Source of the DNA: an uncultured Roseburia sp.
GTDB lineage: Bacteria > Bacillota > Clostridia > Lachnospirales > Lachnospiraceae
DNA: 10,328 bases
NCBI GenBank assembly: GCA_934358955.1
Contig: CAKRLC010000095.1
Location: 1 to 10,328, forward strand
Direction: 5' to 3'
A program made the translations under genes and the position numbers. The notes beneath the pieces were generated by a model that saw nothing but the letters and a program-made list of their open reading frames with translations, was not told the DNA's origin and did not search any database. Of this stretch, positions 5,636-10,328 are shown piece after piece; position 1 is the stretch's first letter; the number at the start of each line of letters is the position of its first letter.

Positions 5636-7359
5636 CAGATCAGCCCCCTCTCTCCTGCATAGATTTCACCGGTATATGCCGGATCCTTGGTAACCACGCT
5701 ATAGCCCCTGCATTTTGCCGTTGCTATATAACCCCCAGTCAGATCCACTGACTGGCTCTCGATCAATGTCGTCGCCATGTGTCCACCAATTTCCCGTACA
5801 TTTACCCAGTTTCCTACCTGTTCCTTATCTTGCAGATACTTCATATCTAACTTTTTCTGCATGGCATAATACTTCAGCAGATTTTCCGCCACATCGCAAA
5901 TCAGGTCGGTATTATACAACGTGCATCCGTTATATTTCTTTTTATTTTCCGTTTCACCAGCCGACAGCATATCTACGTCTTTATGGTAGGTATATGCATT
6001 ACTGGCATACTTCCGCCCGACAATTGTGCATTGCCCGGTCTCGGTCATACTGACTACAATGTAATTGGTCTTCACCTCTTTTATTGCTCCGGCAGATACC
6101 GTAACAGATGACGGCAGATACGGATCCGTAAAAGTAAGTTTCGTATCCCCGGATTGCAGCGTATCTTTATAAATCTCAGTATCTTTATCCTCCAGAGAAT
6201 ACTTTTTGCACTCTATCGAGATTCCGGATATATATTTATCCAGTGCTACTTTTGTGCACCCATTAAATTTCCTATCCGTGCCCACGGTCGCTGACACATA
6301 CTTATCTGGTTTATATACTCTGATTGTGTCGCTGCGGCTGTCATCCGCTACCGCCCCGCAGGCAAAGCATATCTGTTGTAATGCCTTTCGACACGTTTGG
6401 ACACCAAGATATCCTGTCAGCGTAATATCTGCCACGTCTGTGGCTATGGTGTATTTTTTTATCCCTGCCGCCGCAAAGACCGCATGCAGGATATTCTCCG
6501 CCCTTTCATTTTCATATATCTGCCCATCATAAAATGTGTACTTATCCATCAAGCCTATCGCGTCTATAAGTTTAAAACCTGCCACATTTTTTCTAAAAGA
6601 AAAATCATCCACATAAAATGCTCCGATGGGAATTCCGATGCCATTCCGGTACTCTGTAAGGATGATCTCCTGCGTCTTCTGGATGGATTTCCATGCACCA
6701 TCATCATTACCAATATCAAAATCGCCGTTCACGTCCACAATGGCCAGATCCGCTTTATTAATAGGGATGGTGGCCGAGGTGACATCAATATCCTCCTGTA
6801 CCTTCCCGGTCTGGATCATATCCTTATCCCATACAATGTATTTGCCATAAAGCATGTATTGCAGTTTGATATATCTTCGCGGATACACCGTCCGGACAAA
6901 TTCGATCTCAATACGGCCGTAGTTTTGTACCTGATTGTCACATACATACACCAGCCCATCCGGATAAAACATCTTGCTGATCAGTTTGATTCCGGACATT
7001 GTGTACCAGGTGATTCTAAGCTCCGCTGGGTATTCGTCCTCGAAATACAATGTAATTGCGGCAGATGAATGCTGCGCAGTAAATTGTACCGCCAATTTAG
7101 GATTGTTCTCAAAAGTGCAGTCATCCAAGGATTGTTCCGCACTCCAGAATGCTATATCTTCCGGATCATCTGACAAAATGCTTTTTTCACCCGACAAGAG
7201 GAACTGGTTCCACTCCGTAGTGCCATAGGCTTCCTGCTGATGTTCTGCCTCAAACAGTTCCATATTACCTATCATCTGATTGTCATTCGTGGAAAGAGAT
7301 GCATCTGACAGTGCCGTGACGTCTATAAATTTCATTTCTGCCTTGCAATATGTCCTCAT
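5635..7359 (-). CDS. Tail hub/tail-associated protein with internal beta-sandwich region
   Basis: 574 residues from ATG 7359 (MRTYCKAEMKFIDV). A farther in-frame ATG at 7491 would overlap the upstream gene by over 120 bases; AAGGGGGGAG just before 7359 fixes the start. Residues about 75-172 (FENNPKLAVQFTAQHSSAAI, ITWYTMSGIKLI, VQNYGRIEIEF, YPRRYIKLQYMLYG) look like a beta-sandwich of galactose-binding or carbohydrate-binding type often embedded in clostridial tail proteins. From about 173 onward (ATIPINKADLAIVDVNGDFD, GAFYVDDFSFRKN, GFKLIDAIGLMDKYTF, then the strand-rich C-terminus) it resembles the gp27/Tal-type hub that closes the tail tube. No peptidase or lysozyme motif is seen. The order after the tape measure and 131-residue genes supports the hub role. 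Confidence 0.85.
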   Translation of the reverse strand: MRTYCKAEMKFIDVTALSDASLSTNDNQMIGNMELFEAEHQQEAYGTTEWNQFLLSGEKSILSDDPEDIAFWSAEQSLDDCTFENNPKLAVQFTAQHSSAAITLYFEDEYPAELRITWYTMSGIKLISKMFYPDGLVYVCDNQVQNYGRIEIEFVRTVYPRRYIKLQYMLYGKYIVWDKDMIQTGKVQEDIDVTSATIPINKADLAIVDVNGDFDIGNDDGAWKSIQKTQEIILTEYRNGIGIPIGAFYVDDFSFRKNVAGFKLIDAIGLMDKYTFYDGQIYENERAENILHAVFAAAGIKKYTIATDVADITLTGYLGVQTCRKALQQICFACGAVADDSRSDTIRVYKPDKYVSATVGTDRKFNGCTKVALDKYISGISIECKKYSLEDKDTEIYKDTLQSGDTKLTFTDPYLPSSVTVSAGAIKEVKTNYIVVSMTETGQCTIVGRKYASNAYTYHKDVDMLSAGETENKKKYNGCTLYNTDLICDVAENLLKYYAMQKKLDMKYLQDKEQVGNWVNVREIGGHMATTLIESQSVDLTGGYIATAKCRGYSVVTKDPAYTGEIYAGERGLI

Positions 7360-7361
7360 GT

Positions 7362-7371
7362 CTCCCCCCTT
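7362..7371 (-). promoter_or_regulatory. RBS fixing the tail hub start
   Basis: AAGGGGGGAG (7371-7362) overlaps the stop codon of the 131-residue gene and ends two bases before ATG 7359; the core GGGG sits five to eight bases away. It rejects the upstream in-frame ATG at 7491. Confidence 0.75.
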
Positions 7372-7765
7372 ACGGTGTCTTATATGGCTTCTTGGAAGCC
7401 ATCTTCCAGGATAATCCTTTATACTGTGCCCCAGTCTCCAGTACCTTTTCCACTTCATCTTTGATGCTGGAGAAATATCCGTAAAAATCAAATTGTTTGC
7501 TAGCGTCTGGAAGTGTCACATGGTGAAAGCGATTCTCGCAATCCGTAATATGTTCTATCAGTTGATCATATAATTCCGCATCCTCGATCAGACCGATAGA
7601 TATGGTGTAGTTTTTATATAGTCCGATGGTTTCAATCTTGATGTCTCCATCTTCCGATCTCTCCGCATATTTTTCCAAGAAATCCAAATTTCTCTTGATA
7701 GATATTAAAGGGATGTTATATGTAATTCCGTCTATGATCAGGCCCTGTGTATATTTCTTTTCCAT
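7370..7765 (-). CDS. Small distal-tail-position protein, 131 aa
   Basis: Sits between the tape measure and hub genes, where siphophages carry the distal tail protein (Dit), but at 131 residues it is only about half the usual Dit length and close to that of a Dit N-terminal domain alone. The sequence is mixed alpha/beta: an N-terminal strand pair (GLIIDGITYNIPLISIKRNL), an EDGDIKIETIGLYKNYTISI hairpin, a helix AELYDQLIEHI, and a C-terminal KGLSWKMASKKPYKTP tail. ATG 7765 has AAGG eight bases upstream. No named family is recognised with confidence. A minimal Dit or hub-adaptor role is inferred from order and size. Confidence 0.8.
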   Translation of the reverse strand: MEKKYTQGLIIDGITYNIPLISIKRNLDFLEKYAERSEDGDIKIETIGLYKNYTISIGLIEDAELYDQLIEHITDCENRFHHVTLPDASKQFDFYGYFSSIKDEVEKVLETGAQYKGLSWKMASKKPYKTP

Positions 7766-7778
7766 ACTTCATCCCTTC

Positions 7779-10328
7779 TTATCCTTCTGCGATTCCTAAC
7801 CGTACCTCTTCATTCTGAATATGCGGCAAGAACAGTCTGCCGCATGTCTCCCCGTCCAGAATCAATGACGCATCTATGGAGCCGCCTGTCTCCGGCATCC
7901 TCTCGGCAATCTTCTCCGCAAGCGTGTCCATCCAGCCTGTGTTCTGTTCCAACGGCAATACCGCCTCCCGGCCGGCTTCACCGATTTCTGCCAGCGTTGC
8001 TCCAGTGGTAATGCCGCCGTTGGCCAGTCTGGGAATAGATACTCTTCCTATTTCTGACAAATTGATACTAAATGATTTTCCACCCAGCCCCGGCACCCAG
8101 TCCGGAATATCCACATGAATGCTGTTTAATGCCCGAATCATACCATTAATGGCATCTATTACTCCGTTTGCCATTGTCTCGACTATCGACAAAATGCCAT
8201 TCACGATATCTTTAAATATCTGTTTTGCATCTGCCCACATCTGCTTCCAGTCGCCCCGGATCAGATCGCCGATAATCGCGAATACACCTTTTATCACTTT
8301 CAGCAACGTCGTAATGATATCTGCTATAATATCCGCCGCAAACTTTACCTGTTTTCCCAGCATACTCAAAACAGGCATGAGCAACGGTAAAACGTTGGAT
8401 ACGATCCATTGTAACGGTGCTTTCAGATAATTCTCCCAGAATAGCTGTATGTACTCTATCAACACACCGAGCAGTTCCATAAAGGCATCTATCATTGGTT
8501 TCAGATGACTCTGGTAAGTATCATCAAACATAGCTGCCCATTCCATCAATACCGGCTGCATGCTATCATTCCAAAAATCCAGAAAAACACCCAGCAGATC
8601 AGATATATCTGTGGTAAAACTGTCAATGAACGGTGATATATAATTGAAATAGAGACTGTTAAACCCGTCTCCCACCTGTCCGACGATATCCGATACTGTT
8701 CCTGAGAACAGAGCCAGTACATCTATGATGTCTTGTACCGCCGTTGCAATATCATCCTGGTTATTTACAAACGGATCTAACAGCAGGTGTAAAATATCAT
8801 CTGCAAACTGCGTTGCAATAGAGGATACCGATAAAAAGGCATCCGAGAACATCTGGATCAGATTCGCAGTAAGTTGTTGCCCGGATTCACTTCCAAATGC
8901 AGAAAATATCAGTGCAAATGCTGCTGCCGCAGACGCAGACAGTAATAGGATATCTGCTCCGATATCAAACATCTGCGTGAGATGCTTCTTGATATCGTCT
9001 TTGTTGTCATCCAGGTACTTCTTAATTCCTCCGGTAAGGTTCTGCGCGATGGTCGCACCTATGCTGACAAAGGATGCCGCAATTGTCCCCAGGCTGGTGA
9101 CGAATGTAACAGCAAAGTTCCCTGCCGCATTCTTCACAGATTCCGCGCTGAAGATATCTATAAAGCTGTCCTTTATGGATGCCAGGTTGCTACGAATATT
9201 TTGGACCTGTCCATCAATTCCAAGCTTTTCAAAGGCTTTCTTCCAGCCTACCGAAAACTCTTCTTTGATCTGCTTTGCGAGGTCTTTGACTTTTCCAAGT
9301 TTTGAGGCCATCTTATCGCTGACCTGTACTTCTTCGTACATACCGGCGGTACTGCTGCCGCTTCCCCCGGAATCATTTTTCTGCAGAACGTTCAGGTCGT
9401 CGAAAGCCGCCAGCGCTCCCGCTGCCTTTTTGGCAACACCGGAAGTCTTTTCCAGGGATTTTGCATAATCGACCTGCTGCTGTTTCGCCCTGGTCCATGT
9501 ACTCTGTCCACTGAGCAGAGCAATAAACTGATTCATGGTGTTGATTGCTTTTGTCAGCCAGTCACACAGCCTTGCCAGCGCCGGTGTCACCATCGATACG
9601 ATAGGTGCCGCAAGCGTTCCCAGTGCCGCATTCAGAGTGGCGATAGAACTTTTCAAGGAGGACATTCTCTCGTTGAAACTCCCGGAATACTTTGCCATGT
9701 TCTGGATGCCTGTCTTAAAAGATTCCACCATTGCATTAAATGCTTTTGTAATCCAGTTAAAAATCAACAGAGAAAGTGCAATCCCCTTTAGACGACTGAG
9801 CAGCGTAGACATAAGTCCCGCAGATTTCTTAGCTGACTTTCCTACTTTCTCAATCTGCTTTGCTCCGGATCCTACCTTTTTCTGCTTATCAATAATCTCA
9901 TCATGTTTTTTACTCAGAATAGCCATTTCGCGGTTGGTGTCACCCAACTGGTCTGACAATTTTCGATATTCTTCCGTAGCTTTGACATCTTTAAATGCAG
10001 TACCGTCTTCCTCCATTGCTTCCAGTTCACCTTTGGCATAAGCAATGGTATTCTCGAGATCCGCCATGTCATACTGCATATTCTTAAAAGTTGTACTACT
10101 TTTCTTGCCACCAAGTTCCAGGAATTTCTCCATACGATCGTTCAGGCCGGATAGCTTGTCCTGCGCTTTCTGAATCTGCGTCTGAACTTCTTTATATTCC
10201 TCTGTGGGTATCTTTCGGCTTTCCATTTCCCGCATGGCATCCTCTAACTGCTGCGCCTTGCGGGCAGTCTTTTCCATCCGGTTTTCAAGCTGCATCAGCT
10301 GACTGGACATATCCGCATTTTCAATTTT
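7779..10328 (-). CDS. Phage tape measure protein (5' end cut by the window)
   Basis: The frame is open to the right edge (KIENAD precedes the first in-window ATG at 10310), so the true start is outside and at least 849 residues are present. The N-terminal part (about 1-160 from 10310) is a long charged coiled coil (ENRMEKTARKAQQLEDAMRE, QIQKAQDKLSGLNDRMEKFL). Hydrophobic segments follow (LKGIALSLLIFNWITKAFNA; DILLLSASAAAAFALIFSAF; ADIIADIITTLLKVIKGVFA). From 759 the motif RLANGGITTGATLAEIGEAG then REAVLPLEQ is the classic C-terminal signature of Firmicute tape measure proteins. The protein sets tail length, chaperones tube assembly and may help DNA pass the membrane. No peptidase or lytic domain is visible. 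It is the upstream gene of the tail-tip operon here. Confidence 0.95.
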   Translation of the reverse strand, partial: KIENADMSSQLMQLENRMEKTARKAQQLEDAMREMESRKIPTEEYKEVQTQIQKAQDKLSGLNDRMEKFLELGGKKSSTTFKNMQYDMADLENTIAYAKGELEAMEEDGTAFKDVKATEEYRKLSDQLGDTNREMAILSKKHDEIIDKQKKVGSGAKQIEKVGKSAKKSAGLMSTLLSRLKGIALSLLIFNWITKAFNAMVESFKTGIQNMAKYSGSFNERMSSLKSSIATLNAALGTLAAPIVSMVTPALARLCDWLTKAINTMNQFIALLSGQSTWTRAKQQQVDYAKSLEKTSGVAKKAAGALAAFDDLNVLQKNDSGGSGSSTAGMYEEVQVSDKMASKLGKVKDLAKQIKEEFSVGWKKAFEKLGIDGQVQNIRSNLASIKDSFIDIFSAESVKNAAGNFAVTFVTSLGTIAASFVSIGATIAQNLTGGIKKYLDDNKDDIKKHLTQMFDIGADILLLSASAAAAFALIFSAFGSESGQQLTANLIQMFSDAFLSVSSIATQFADDILHLLLDPFVNNQDDIATAVQDIIDVLALFSGTVSDIVGQVGDGFNSLYFNYISPFIDSFTTDISDLLGVFLDFWNDSMQPVLMEWAAMFDDTYQSHLKPMIDAFMELLGVLIEYIQLFWENYLKAPLQWIVSNVLPLLMPVLSMLGKQVKFAADIIADIITTLLKVIKGVFAIIGDLIRGDWKQMWADAKQIFKDIVNGILSIVETMANGVIDAINGMIRALNSIHVDIPDWVPGLGGKSFSINLSEIGRVSIPRLANGGITTGATLAEIGEAGREAVLPLEQNTGWMDTLAEKIAERMPETGGSIDASLILDGETCGRLFLPHIQNEEVRLGIAEG

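Noticed and set aside
6397..7068. 223-codon + strand open frame opposite the tail hub gene
   Set aside because: Antisense to the hub coding sequence, with no recognisable domain; best explained as a shadow frame.
7360..7491. Longer N-terminus of the tail hub protein from ATG 7491
   Set aside because: It would overlap the 131-residue gene by more than 120 bases and is a basic, non-conserved-looking sequence, whereas a strong ribosome binding site precedes ATG 7359.
8725..9468. 247-codon + strand open frame inside the tape measure gene
   Set aside because: It is antisense to a well-supported coding frame with a clear family signature, is Ser/Ala/Cys-rich without domain features, and lacks a plausible operon context.

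Overview
The window looks like the late-gene end of an integrated Siphoviridae-type prophage in a low-to-moderate GC Firmicute. I infer a clostridial host, probably Lachnospiraceae, from the style of the tail, lysis and accessory proteins and from strong AGGAGG-type ribosome binding sites; no sequence here proves the taxon. A tRNA-Gly(GCC) gene starts at position 5 on the + strand. Everything recognisable after it lies on the - strand, so the phage genes read from the right edge of the window leftward toward the tRNA.

In order of transcription, the right half is the tail module: the tape measure protein (7779 to the window edge, 5' end missing), a small 131-residue protein in the distal-tail position, a 574-residue tail hub protein with an internal beta-sandwich region, two short structural proteins of 186 and 87 residues, and a 428-residue tip protein. 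The tip protein joins a phage-type N-terminus, InlB-type B-repeats and a long glycine-rich ALK-like domain. The lysis cassette follows: an XhlA-like coiled-coil membrane protein, a small holin and a GH25 muramidase endolysin. Gene spacing is tight and several ribosome binding sites lie on or next to the stop codon of the preceding gene. A strong intrinsic terminator (1897-1932) closes this late operon.

Between that terminator and the tRNA is an AT-richer accessory segment. It holds a doubtful 78-codon frame whose start sits inside the terminator hairpin, a small XRE/Cro-type regulator with a near-consensus promoter covered by a perfect 18-bp palindrome, an unrecognised 97-residue protein with its own strong promoter and terminator, and a 224-residue AP2-domain protein with two exactly spaced Cys-rich zinc-binding-like repeats. 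This layout is typical of moron or lysogenic-conversion genes carried at a prophage end.

The tRNA 3' end, its perfect-stem terminator and a 12-bp tandem repeat just beyond form the likely attachment region. The integrase, early genes, head genes and second attachment site lie outside the window. The best targets for a second look are the duplicated Cys-repeat/AP2 protein, the self-contained regulator cassette, the glycine-rich tip adhesin, and the terminator/start-codon overlap after the endolysin.
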